63,176 nucleotides of DNA from Microcaldota archaeon (GCA_026396415.1 JAPLWX010000004.1:1-63176); one strand, 5' to 3'; shown: positions 1 through 8,129, counted from the first letter of the stretch. Made by a program: numbers and translations. Notes: generated from the sequence alone by a model not told the origin.

Positions 1-209
1 AAGTTTGCCTCAGAGCCTTCAGACACATCGTCACCGACGTGCCACCTACAATCTTGGCTATTGAATAAGGCTGGGTTACATCACCTCAATTCAAGCTGGA
101 CTTTAACCAGCTGGATTCATGACCTGCTGGGCGTGCCGACGAAGAAACGCAACTTTTATACCCCCTAAAAAACGCGGGGCTTTTGACCTGCACAATGTCG
201 CGCCCGATT

Positions 210-1311
210 TCAGGAAGTCGCGGCAATTCCGATTTTTGGCTGCGCGAGCATGTTTTCGATTTCTTTTTCCACCTCGTGGCGCAGCCTGTATGTGTCCCCC
301 ATCATCGCATATCCCTGCCAGCCAGAGTTTGAGAGGAGTATCCTGCTTTGCTCGATTTCTCCTCGCGCGTATTTTGACCTGAAAAGCGCAAGCCTGCCAA
401 AAACCCTGCGCACGTTGCTTTTCTTCAGGATGCGGAAATGGTAGAATGCCCTGAAGCCGAGAAGCTGCACACCTGAATCAAGCGGAATTATTTTCGTCTT
501 GTCAGGATGGAGTTCTATCTTGAGGCTTTCGCGCAGGAAGGCGTCAATCTGCATTTGCCACTCTTCCAATTGCTTCCTGCTACGATGCAGTATTATGAAA
601 TCGTCAACATAGCGCAGATAATATTTTGCGCGCAGCTTGTGCTTCACAAAATAATCAAGCTCGGAAAGATAGACGTTTGCAAAAAATTGGCTTGTCAAAT
701 TCCCCAATGGCATTCCTTTGCCGGGCGTATCCGTTTTGTGATTTTCGAGGATGCGCGAGATGAGCCAGAGCAAGTCCTCGTCCTTTATCCTCCTGCGCAG
801 GATGGAAAGGAGAACTCTGTGGTCAACAGTTTCGAAATAATGCCGGATATCGGCTTTGAGCGCAAAGCCGACAATCGGATTTTGACTCTCTCTCTCTCTC
901 TCTGCTTATTGTCCTTCCATTTCCAGTCACTCTTCGCGTGAAGCAGCCGAATCTCTTCAAGGCGGCAAGCGTGCCCTTTCCCCTCCTGTTTGCGAAAGTG
1001 TCGCTGATGAAACGACATTCGAAGATTGGCGAGATTACGTTGCAGACTGCGTGATGGATTACCCTGTCGCGGAAGTGCGAGGCTGAGATTTTCCTTGTCT
1101 TCGGGTCGCGGATGGTGAAGGTTGTCAGCGGGTGCGGCTTGTAGGTGCGTGTGAGAAGTTCCCATTGGAGGGCGTAAAGGTTGTTGTTGAGGTTCTTTTC
1201 AAACTCGATGACATATTCCTTCTTTGTTTTGCCCGAGCTGGCGTTAAGGAAGGCATCGTAGAGATTGTCATAGTCGCAGACTTTGGCGAAGAGATTGCGG
1301 TAGGTTTTCAT
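210..1311 (-). CDS. DGR-type reverse transcriptase; reading frame interrupted at an (AG)9 tract (fragments 823..1479 frame and 210..773 frame)
   Basis: N-terminal part MKTYRNLFAKVCDYDNLYDAF...SHFRDRVIHHAVCNVISPIFE...ANRRGKGTLAALKRF; C-terminal part ALKADIRHYFETVDHRVLLS...GMPLGNLTSQFFANVYLSELDYFVK...YYLRYVDDFIILH (YVDD catalytic box). The two parts are in different frames, joined at AGAGAGAGAGAGAGAGAG. Confidence 0.88.
886..903. repeat. (CT)9 / (AG)9 dinucleotide microsatellite inside the RT gene
   Basis: Direct reading: gattttgaCTCTCTCTCTCTCTCTCTgctt. Confidence 0.95.
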
Positions 1312-1345
1312 GAGTGGAAATGCCCTGAAGCCACCAAGAGTCATT

Positions 1346-1448
1346 CCAAAACGGTTAGGCCTGTTGTTGTCGTTGACGTTGCCGAAGTTGACGTCGAACC
1401 TGTTGTTGTAGTTGCCGAGATCGTTGTTGTCGCCGCGGACGGCAGGAC
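1346..1448 (-). repeat. DGR template repeat (TR)
   Basis: AAC-rich on the minus strand (GDNNDLGNYNNRFDVNFGNVNDNNRPNRFG if translated). Near-identical to 1854..1959 except at TR adenines and two in-frame indels; located just 5' of the RT start. Confidence 0.92.
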
Positions 1449-1560
1449 GGACCGTAGCCCACTCACGCAAAACTTCCACTGCGGCTTCAAACGTTCAGCC
1501 TGCGGGCAGCAGGCTTACCAGCTGTCGCCGCTGCATTTCATGGCCGGATAGAACCGCCCA

Positions 1561-1613
1561 CTTTTTGCTTGCGGCAAAAAGGGGCCCCTTTTTCGCCATG
1601 CGAAAAAGAGGGG
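1561..1613. repeat. pair of hairpins between DGR target gene and TR
   Basis: CTTTTTGC-ttgcg-GCAAAAAG (1561-1581) and CCCCTTTTTCGC-cat-GCGAAAAAGAGGGG (1585-1613). Confidence 0.8.
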
Positions 1614-1678
1614 CACTATGAGGGGGCGTGTGGCTCTGAAGTTGCCTTCAGGGCATGCGCTTATCCGCAGGAGGTGCT

Positions 1679-2560
1679 TTAAAGGCTTTTGGCAAGCTCG
1701 TTAATTTCGGCAACCTTCAGCTTCAGTTGGGCATCGGTCAGGTTGGGCAAGTCAACAAGCAGCTCGTTTATTTTTGCCTCTACATCTGCCTTGGTAACTT
1801 TTGCGCCAATCGCACTGGCTTCCCGCACAGGTGCGCCGTTTTCAGTTAACACCCCAAAACGGTAAGGCCTGACGTCGTCGAGGACGCCGAAGAGGACGTC
1901 GAACCTGACCCCGACGCTGAAGTAGCCGAGAACGTCGCCGACGCCGCGGACGGCAGGACCTGGCTTGTAGTAGTAAAGGCGACGTGTTTTTGTGGCATCA
2001 AAGGAACCTGCAATTTCCCCAAGAGGAGCGTTGAACTCCTGCTCAACATACCTCAGCTGACCGCTTTCGTACCTGCCATAGAAGAGGCGCAGGTTGGGAA
2101 GCGCGTTTTCAGGCACATGAATAGCATAGCTGTCTTTGCTTTTATCAACGATATTGTAGCCGTCCTCTATGACCGCGAAGGCGGGCTTTGTGAGGTCAAT
2201 TCCCATTTGCTTTGCCTGCGCTTCGGTAAAGAGGTAGAACCTGGTTGTTTCGCCCCTGAACTCTCCCTCCACATAGAACACGCCATTTTCTTTCTGGAGT
2301 TCGCCAAGAGGCACTATTTCCCCTTTGTGCATTGAGTTGGCGCCCATCAATCTTGACATGACCGGGTAAATTTCCCTCAGCACGTCTCTGTATTTTTGCC
2401 TTGTTTGCGGGTCAGTATAGACGAAATCGAGGTCCTTGTGCCTGATTATGTCCTTGTATTTCTGGAATGCGCCAGGCACGCGGATGCCACCCTGATTGTA
2501 GGACTCCCTGACCGTGAAGCTCTTGTTATTGGCTATGATAGTGCTACCGATAGTTGCCAT
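1679..2560 (-). CDS. DGR target protein with internal variable region
   Basis: ATG at 2560 (MATIGSTIIANNKSFTVRESYNQGG...) to TAA at 1679. Contains VR GPAVRGVGDVLGYFSVGVRFDVLFGVLDDVRPYRFG followed by about 55 further residues. Confidence 0.85.
   Translation of the reverse strand: MATIGSTIIANNKSFTVRESYNQGGIRVPGAFQKYKDIIRHKDLDFVYTDPQTRQKYRDVLREIYPVMSRLMGANSMHKGEIVPLGELQKENGVFYVEGEFRGETTRFYLFTEAQAKQMGIDLTKPAFAVIEDGYNIVDKSKDSYAIHVPENALPNLRLFYGRYESGQLRYVEQEFNAPLGEIAGSFDATKTRRLYYYKPGPAVRGVGDVLGYFSVGVRFDVLFGVLDDVRPYRFGVLTENGAPVREASAIGAKVTKADVEAKINELLVDLPNLTDAQLKLKVAEINELAKSL
1854..1959 (-). repeat. DGR variable region (VR)
   Basis: Manual alignment to TR: 18 substitutions, all at TR adenines (coding strand), plus one 2-codon insertion and one 1-codon deletion. 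Confidence 0.92.
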
Positions 2561-2749
2561 GATTACACCTCTTGGAAGAGTATCTGTAGCAAAGGGTTTA
2601 TAAAGGTTGTGGCAAGAAGAGGCGAGATGTGAGTGAGGCGTTGGCTTGCCAGCACCATTGCGCCTCAACACCCTGATTTTTGGAATGTGGTTCGTTGTTA
2701 CCGAATTCTGCATGAGCCATAATAAGACCCAGGACGGAATAATTATGGC

Positions 2750-2926
2750 ATGGAGGAAAGGAATGCCGCGTTTGATTTCCGCCTTGCCTGCCTGAGGGAC
2801 GCCATATTGGAAAATTGGATAGACCTGGAAGCCTTTGAGGCTGATGGAACACTCGTTATTCGGCTTAAGGATGGCATTACGGTAATCGAGCCGCAGAAAG
2901 AAAGAGAGTCCAAAAAACAGGAGTGA
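2750..2926 (+). CDS. small hypothetical protein (58 aa)
   Basis: MEERNAAFDFRLACLRDAILENWIDLEAFEADGTLVIRLKDGITVIEPQKERESKKQE; open frame with ATG and TGA. Confidence 0.4.
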   Translation: MEERNAAFDFRLACLRDAILENWIDLEAFEADGTLVIRLKDGITVIEPQKERESKKQE

Positions 2927-2936
2927 GCGCGCTCTT

Positions 2937-4214
2937 TCATTGTTCGCCCTTGAGCCTCCGCTGGGTCTGGCGAACCGTGATGTCTGCCAGCTTCCGCGCG
3001 AGGCTATCCATCTCCTTTTTCTGGGCTTCCTGCTTCTTTCCCATCTTCTCAATCTCGCTCTCCAGTTCCCCTATCCGCGTAATCTGCCTGTCGCTATCCA
3101 GCGGCTGCCCGCATTTTCCGCAGTAGTCAAGCCCCAATGGATTCTCAGCCTTGCACGCGCGGCACACGCGGTGCGTTTCTATTTTCTTCAGGGGCTCATC
3201 CTTGGCTTTCCCATGCACGTTGAGAATGGCGCGCTTCACCTGCTCGTCTGTAAGGTGAAGATAGGTACGAGGCATGTCGCTGCCGATTTCCCAGCCAAAA
3301 TACCTGCACAGTATCTGCTCAGTCATGCCTGGCTCGCCGCCAAGCTCGCTGGCGCGCGAATGCCGGAAGTTGTGCGGGTTGATTGGCTTGGTAAATTTTG
3401 GCAGGCCGTTCTTCTTGCGATGCTCGTTCAGGGCATCGCGGGCCTTGATTATCCGGTTGACAAACGATTGCCCGTCCATGGGCCTGCCGTTTGAAGGCCT
3501 TGCCCACAGGAGCGCGTCTTGTTTCTTGATTGGGTGCTCGTCAAGCCATCGCGCAAGGTACGTCTTGGCTTCAATGACAGTGATTCGGCGCTCCCCAGTC
3601 TTTCCGGCAGGGACTTTGATATCCACGCCCTCAGCAGTAAATGTCAGGTCGCCTTTCGTGAGCTGCCGCAATTCGCCCATCCTCATTCCAGAATCGAAAA
3701 GCGTGCAGATTACCGCCTTGTCAAGCGTATTGCCGAATTTGAGAAGCTCGCGCATCTCCGGGCGGGTTATCACTGGCTTTGCCACGCGCTTGTCCTTCAT
3801 GCTCGCCCCAAGCGCCATCATGTCCCTGATTTCCCAGGGTGCGCGCGCCATCGAGCCGTTTTTGAAGTGCTGGAAGCAATACGCGGAACCGAGCGTGCGG
3901 AGGCAGTCCTCCTTGCTTATGTGGGTGTAGTCATTGGCGTTTTTTATAGCCTGGACGGCCTCTTGCAGGGCTTTCTTGCTGCTAATCATCCCCAACAGGC
4001 TTTTCTTTGTGATGTTGTTTGCTATGCAGAGGTCGGTGCGGTATTTCTCCACCCTGCGGTCGCCAACCTTTACCCTCTTCTGGTATTGCGCCCATTTCGC
4101 AAACCTCAGGAAAAGCGCCTTGTCCTCGTTGGTCATCCACTTGCTTTTCCCTATCCGGCTTTTCCACTTCCCGGCATAGTTGTCCTCGGCAGTAATGAAC
4201 ATGCCATCACCCAT
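2937..4214 (-). CDS. tyrosine recombinase/integrase (XerC/D-like) with C-terminal zinc ribbon
   Basis: FDSGMRMGELRQLTKGDL, NPHNFRHSRASEL, RYFGWEIGSDMPRTYLHL motifs of phage-type integrases; C-terminal CRACKAENPLGLDYCGKCGQPL. Confidence 0.88.
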   Translation of the reverse strand: MGDGMFITAEDNYAGKWKSRIGKSKWMTNEDKALFLRFAKWAQYQKRVKVGDRRVEKYRTDLCIANNITKKSLLGMISSKKALQEAVQAIKNANDYTHISKEDCLRTLGSAYCFQHFKNGSMARAPWEIRDMMALGASMKDKRVAKPVITRPEMRELLKFGNTLDKAVICTLFDSGMRMGELRQLTKGDLTFTAEGVDIKVPAGKTGERRITVIEAKTYLARWLDEHPIKKQDALLWARPSNGRPMDGQSFVNRIIKARDALNEHRKKNGLPKFTKPINPHNFRHSRASELGGEPGMTEQILCRYFGWEIGSDMPRTYLHLTDEQVKRAILNVHGKAKDEPLKKIETHRVCRACKAENPLGLDYCGKCGQPLDSDRQITRIGELESEIEKMGKKQEAQKKEMDSLARKLADITVRQTQRRLKGEQ

Positions 4215-4289
4215 GCTTTATTGAAGATTAACTATAAAAAGTAGAGCGTTTGACGCCGTAGGCTCTCCAAAGTTATAAAAAAAAGAAAA

Positions 4290-4377
4290 CGCCGGGGGGG
4301 AGATTTGAACTCCCGAGTAGGTTTCCCCACAACAGGTTAGCAACCTGCCGCACTGGACCGGGCTATGCGACCCCAGC
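4290..4377 (-). tRNA. tRNA-Ser(GCU)
   Basis: Minus strand GCTGGGG...GCAGG-TTGCTAA-CCTGT (anticodon GCT), long variable arm, T-arm GGGAGTTCAAATCTCCC, acceptor CCCCGGC pairs with GCTGGGG. Confidence 0.9.
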
Positions 4378-4382
4378 ACGAT

Positions 4383-4460
4383 CAAATCTCCGCAGAGATT
4401 TGGTCGGTATTTGTGAGCGAAGCTCACAAATCTGATGGCAAAGCCCGCGCACGGGCTTTG
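4383..4460. repeat. array of three perfect hairpins
   Basis: CAAATCTC-cgca-GAGATTTG; ATTTGTGAGC-gaa-GCTCACAAAT; CAAAGCCCG-cgca-CGGGCTTTG. Confidence 0.85.
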
Positions 4461-4542
4461 GCAACCCCTTTTAGGATGAAAGCAGGCTTTTATTCCTTTG
4501 CCGGATAATACCAAAAAGACGGCAGAAGCAAAAGGTGTGAAA

Positions 4543-4677
4543 ATGTACAACAACTACCTCTCATGCGAAGTTTGCGGCGCCGAGCTGACGCAGCTCAACC
4601 AGAAGCAGAAGCTCGACGGCGCAGGCTATACGCACAGCTATTGCGCGAAGTGCTATTCCGAAAAGTACCCCAAGTAA
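4543..4677 (+). CDS. small zinc-ribbon protein (44 aa)
   Basis: MYNNYLSCEVCGAELTQLNQKQKLDGAGYTHSYCAKCYSEKYPK; CxxC...CxxC. Confidence 0.6.
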   Translation: MYNNYLSCEVCGAELTQLNQKQKLDGAGYTHSYCAKCYSEKYPK

Positions 4678-4690
4678 AGGCAGGCTTCAC

Positions 4691-5485
4691 ATGGGAAAAA
4701 AGTCAAAATCTCAAATTGCCGCCCCAGCTGCCCCAAAAAGCGTTGGCGGATGGATGGGGAGGATTTACGGCTTTGCCGAAAAATTCGAACATGCCGTGGA
4801 TGCCGCATCTGCGCCATTGCCATCCCAGGGAATCAAGCTCTGGCTCGCCGGCTTTTTCCGCCCGGAGGAGACCTATGAAAAGGTGGAGAAAACCGCCACA
4901 TTGGCCGGGCTTGCGGGAAACCTCCTTATCTTTTACTTCGCATATTCCCTCATATTCTTCCTTTTCATGCTAGTGCTTACCTCGTCGCTTTCAGAAGGGG
5001 ACTTGCTTTCCATGGGGCTCCAGAAAAGCCCTGACCTGGCGCAAGCCGCGCTGGGCTCGCTGGTCATAGGCCCGATTGCAAGCGCGCTTTCCGCACTGTT
5101 CGCGTTCGCATTGGTCTTCATATCTGCGCGCGTTTTGGGAGGAGACGGGACCTATGCCAAGCAGGCAAATTCAATGTCGCTTGTGCTCTGCGGCAGCAAC
5201 ATACTCCTCCTGGCATTCATGTGCGTGGCATTTGCCATTTTCATTCCATCGTTCCTATTGCGAGACTCTGCATTCGTAGGATCAATCGTTTCGATTGCGA
5301 CTCTGCTTGCAAGCTTGCCTTTGTTTTTGATGTGCCTGGCGATACTCGTATACACGATATATGCATATTACCTCGTGGCAAGGAAGGCGCACAATATTTC
5401 ATCATGGCGCGCGGCAGGCGCGATTGTGATTGCTGCTGCGCTCGTTGTGCTGCTGGATATTGCGCTCAACGCTGTTTTAGCCTGA
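4691..5485 (+). CDS. polytopic membrane protein, Yip1-like
   Basis: About five hydrophobic segments with Yip1-type layout; N-terminal soluble segment. Confidence 0.6.
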   Translation: MGKKSKSQIAAPAAPKSVGGWMGRIYGFAEKFEHAVDAASAPLPSQGIKLWLAGFFRPEETYEKVEKTATLAGLAGNLLIFYFAYSLIFFLFMLVLTSSLSEGDLLSMGLQKSPDLAQAALGSLVIGPIASALSALFAFALVFISARVLGGDGTYAKQANSMSLVLCGSNILLLAFMCVAFAIFIPSFLLRDSAFVGSIVSIATLLASLPLFLMCLAILVYTIYAYYLVARKAHNISSWRAAGAIVIAAALVVLLDIALNAVLA

Positions 5486-5592
5486 GAAAACCGGTTTTTA
5501 CTTTCCTGCAAGAAAAGCATGCAGAAAAAATAAGCAAAACGTGGCACCGCACTGTCTGGTGAACCCGGCGCAGGGGCACCGGGCGTGCCATA

Positions 5593-5886
5593 ATGATAGG
5601 ATAAGGGCGCAGCCAGAAATTGTGGCAGGATTTCCGGCGGGCCTTGGGGGGAACGCACAGTATCCGCACCGCTGCTCAGTCTTGTATCTTCCCAGCACGG
5701 GACAGAATGCGTAGGGCTGCTCCTTCCGGCCTGACCCGATTGGCACTATGAACCGTCCGGAAAGGCAAAACGTCGACGCTTAAGGCACGGGCTTATCCGC
5801 TCCCGTCCAAAACATCTCCGGACATTCGGCTTCGCCAAAGGGGATTTGCGATGAGGGAGGCCCCTACTCTCCCAGCCTATCCTGCC
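5593..5886 (-). ncRNA. signal recognition particle RNA (7S)
   Basis: Domain IV signature GGTCAGGCCGGAAGGAGCAGCC on the minus strand; ends can pair (AGGATA...TATCCT). Overlapping minus ORFs look spurious. Confidence 0.83.
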
Positions 5887-5923
5887 GCTTGTTTTCCTGT
5901 AAGAAGTGGTATATAAGAGTACC

Positions 5924-5949
5924 TGTATTGAGAACCTTGCTCAGAAAGT
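5924..5949. repeat. 26-bp direct repeat, left copy
   Basis: TGTATTGAGAACCTTGCTCAGAAAGT. Confidence 0.9.
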
Positions 5950-5999
5950 AGTCGGTTTAAGCGACATTATGAGCAGACGACTTACTTTCTGAGCAGAAA

Positions 6000-6224
6000 T
6001 TAAATAAGCCACCACGGCGGCATTTTTTCTTGACGCAGGTGATAGAAATAATGTATGACAGCACTTATCCAAAAGATAAACGATATTGACTGAAGAAATG
6101 GGGGGAAAAACTCTTGAAAGTTTGCGGGAGTTATAAAACTAGCTGCGAGAAGTCCGAATGCAATTGTAGCTGCAAATCCCGCACGGTTTAGTTCGTGGGC
6201 TGCCACCTGTTCGTCGTTCATCAT
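6000..6224 (-). CDS. small membrane protein, hypothetical
   Basis: 74-aa ORF with two hydrophobic stretches. Confidence 0.35.
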   Translation of the reverse strand: MMNDEQVAAHELNRAGFAATIAFGLLAASFITPANFQEFFPPFLQSISFIFWISAVIHYFYHLRQEKMPPWWLI

Positions 6225-6286
6225 CCTTTTTTTAAGAAGGCAAAGCTTTTACAGCTTCTTGCCACCATTAGTGAAACGGTATTCAT

Positions 6287-6709
6287 ATGCACAAACCCAA
6301 ACCTCCTTCGTTCAAAATGCAGCATAGACGATATTGGGAACTTATGAAACTAAAGAAATGGCAATTATGGAAAGTTTATGAGAGTGGGTTATCTTTTGAT
6401 GAATCCGAACTGGAAAGCAAACTAAGGAAGGAAAATATGGCGGAATTTTTCGCCAAATATCTCTTAGACGAAGAGATTTCTATGCTAAGAAAAGCATTCA
6501 AAAAATATCCTCGAAAGTTAAAATGTTATCTTCACTCCGAGTTCAAAGCTCTCGTGACGAACCTCGGCCTGAAGGCCGAGGCTTCTGGAACAGAAGGGGG
6601 AGCCACGCGCCTCGGTGCTCCTCCACTGCCTGAAGGCAAGTGGCTCCCGCACCGAGGTTCGTCAGTGGATAAGAACGACAATATTGTGGGCTATGAACTT
6701 ACACAATAG
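6287..6709 (+). CDS. hypothetical protein whose 3' part runs through a palindromic insertion
   Basis: MHKPKPPSFKMQHRRYWELMKLKKWQLWKVYESGLSFDESELESKL...; C-terminal third is encoded by the hairpin block at 6555-6664. Confidence 0.45.
   Translation: MHKPKPPSFKMQHRRYWELMKLKKWQLWKVYESGLSFDESELESKLRKENMAEFFAKYLLDEEISMLRKAFKKYPRKLKCYLHSEFKALVTNLGLKAEASGTEGGATRLGAPPLPEGKWLPHRGSSVDKNDNIVGYELTQ
6555..6664. repeat. 110-bp nested palindrome / MITE-like hairpin block
   Basis: Outer TGACGAACCTCGG...CCGAGGTTCGTCA; inner CCTCGGCC-tgaa-GGCCGAGG, CTTCTG-gaa-CAGAAG, GGGAGCCAC...GTGGCTCCC. Confidence 0.85.
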
Positions 6710-7063
6710 CTCATTCTCCCTTGCCACCGCATTCCTGCTCCTCACCTTGTCCCCAAACTTGGCTTTTACCATGCTGTTCGTGCTTTCCACGTTGCTTCTC
6801 TTGTGGTAGTGCTGGTAAAACTCATCCTGATTTAGCTGGAAATACAGGAACATCTTGCGCCATATCCCCGTCCCTTTACTCTTTCCTGTGGCGTTGGACT
6901 TGAAAGGGATAAACGCCCGTCCTCCCACGTCCTTGACGACTTGGTAATTGTCCCTGCTTGAATATGCCTTGTCTGCGCTGACCTCCACCATATTGAAGCC
7001 TCCTTGTGCCGTTGCAGCCACCAATGGAGCGAATTGTGGGCTGTTCTTAGAACGCCGTATATA
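6662..7063 (-). pseudogene. 5'-truncated DDE transposase remnant
   Basis: SPQFAPLVAATAQGGFNMVEVSADKAYSSRDNYQVVKDVGGRAFIPFKSN...FYQHYHKRSNVESTNSMVKAKFGDKVRSRN; catalytic-core C-terminus only. Confidence 0.75.
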
Positions 7064-7081
7064 CTGAAACAGTGGGAATAA

Positions 7082-7279
7082 TCTATACGGGGCTGCTCAC
7101 GAGAAAGGATAGGAGATGAAGAGCTGCTTGAGACAATCATCCCGATACCAGATAAGAAAATACAGGAAAAGATAATCTCAATTGCTGTTTCTAGCTCACA
7201 GAAAGCAAAAGGATTGATGAAAGAAAGCGAAGAATTAAAAGAAAAAGCAAAAGCCGTATTTTTACAAGAATTAACGTGA
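7082..7279 (+). pseudogene. C-terminal fragment of a type I restriction HsdS subunit
   Basis: SRERIGDEELLETIIPIPDKKIQEKIISIAVSSSQKAKGLMKESEELKEKAKAVFLQELT, typical HsdS C-terminal sequence; no start codon. Confidence 0.55.
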
Positions 7280-7296
7280 GGCTATAAGCAACCGTT

Positions 7297-7629
7297 TTAC
7301 GCCTTTCGCCCTTTCCCTCCTCCAAACCACACATTAGGGAAGTTATCGCTTATCGTTTTGATTGGGCGCTGCTTGCGGATTTTCTCCCTCATTTTGCAAT
7401 CGGCAGCCGCAAACCTCATTATCTTCTTGCATAGGGCTTTACTGAGTTTAAGCTGTTTTAGCTCCCTGCCAAGCTGCTTTAGGTCTGCTGGCAGCTTCAC
7501 AACCACGTATGGGTCGCCTTTTGCCTTCCTTCTTTGTTCAAGCAAACGATGCTTCTCTGTCGGATTGCCAAGCGAGGTAAGAGCCGTTTTTGGCACTGAG
7601 ATATAGCGAAATTTAAACTTCGTTGCCAT
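7297..7629 (-). CDS. hypothetical protein (110 aa)
   Basis: Intact basic ORF. Confidence 0.4.
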   Translation of the reverse strand: MATKFKFRYISVPKTALTSLGNPTEKHRLLEQRRKAKGDPYVVVKLPADLKQLGRELKQLKLSKALCKKIMRFAAADCKMREKIRKQRPIKTISDNFPNVWFGGGKGRKA

Positions 7630-7792
7630 TCAGACCACCAGAGCTTACTTGGATAACCATGTTATAATATATTTCTGACAGAAATATTCGCAATGGAATA
7701 AATAGGCTGTTTTGGCAGATTAAGAGGTGTTTTTGGAACTTTCTGAGCAAGCCCCCGACTTTATGAGCAAAACCGACTTCCTGAGCAAGGCT

Positions 7793-7818
7793 TGTATTGA
7801 GAACCTTGCTCAGAAAGT
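7793..7818. repeat. 26-bp direct repeat, right copy
   Basis: Identical to 5924-5949. Confidence 0.9.
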
Positions 7819-7820
7819 CG

Positions 7821-8129
7821 CTATTTTTCCTCGTAAGCGAGTTTCGCCTGGCTCATTTTGTTTGCCTTTGCCTTTTCTTGTGCTTCTTCAATAATGTAAT
7901 CGTCATGGTCGGGAAAGGTTGAGAGATACAAAACCGCGCTTTTTAAACTCCCAATCTGCTTTAGAAGAGCCCTCTCAAAATGAGGAAGTTTTTTGCATTT
8001 ACTACACTCATAAGACGTAGTTCCATCACTACTCTCCTTTTTCCACGTTTTTAATTCATTTTCCTCGACTTCGAGATGACATAAATCACATGTCGGTTTA
8101 TTTTCCTCAATTTCTTCCTCCGATACTTC
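7821..8129 (-). pseudogene. zinc-finger protein lacking a recognisable start
   Basis: ...CDLCHLEVEENELKTWKKESSDGTTSYECSKCKKLPHFERALLKQIGSLKSAVLYLSTFPDHDDYIIEEAQEKAKANKMSQAKLAYEEK; open frame but no ATG/GTG/TTG in frame near the N-terminus. Confidence 0.4.

Larger units (their letters stand above)
5924..7818. mobile_element. decayed mobile segment bounded by identical 26-bp repeats with CTGAGCA motif clusters
   Basis: TGTATTGAGAACCTTGCTCAGAAAGT at 5924-5949 and 7793-7818; inverted copies ACTTTCTGAGCA(AG) near 5984 and 7738; transposase and HsdS remnants inside. Confidence 0.6.

Noticed and set aside
785-1165. ORF 785..1165 (-) as a separate gene
   Set aside because: It is an alternative frame over the RT gene, and its RERERE stretch is the (AG)9 repeat.
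1132-1551. ORF 1132..1551 (+), Val-rich
   Set aside because: Antisense of the TR and RT N-terminus; the valine richness is the complement of AAC repeats.
5368-5746. Overlapping minus-strand ORFs (5368..5658, 5466..5669, 5498..5746)
   Set aside because: They overlap the SRP RNA signature GGTCAGGCCGGAAGGAGCAGCC and have no protein-like features.
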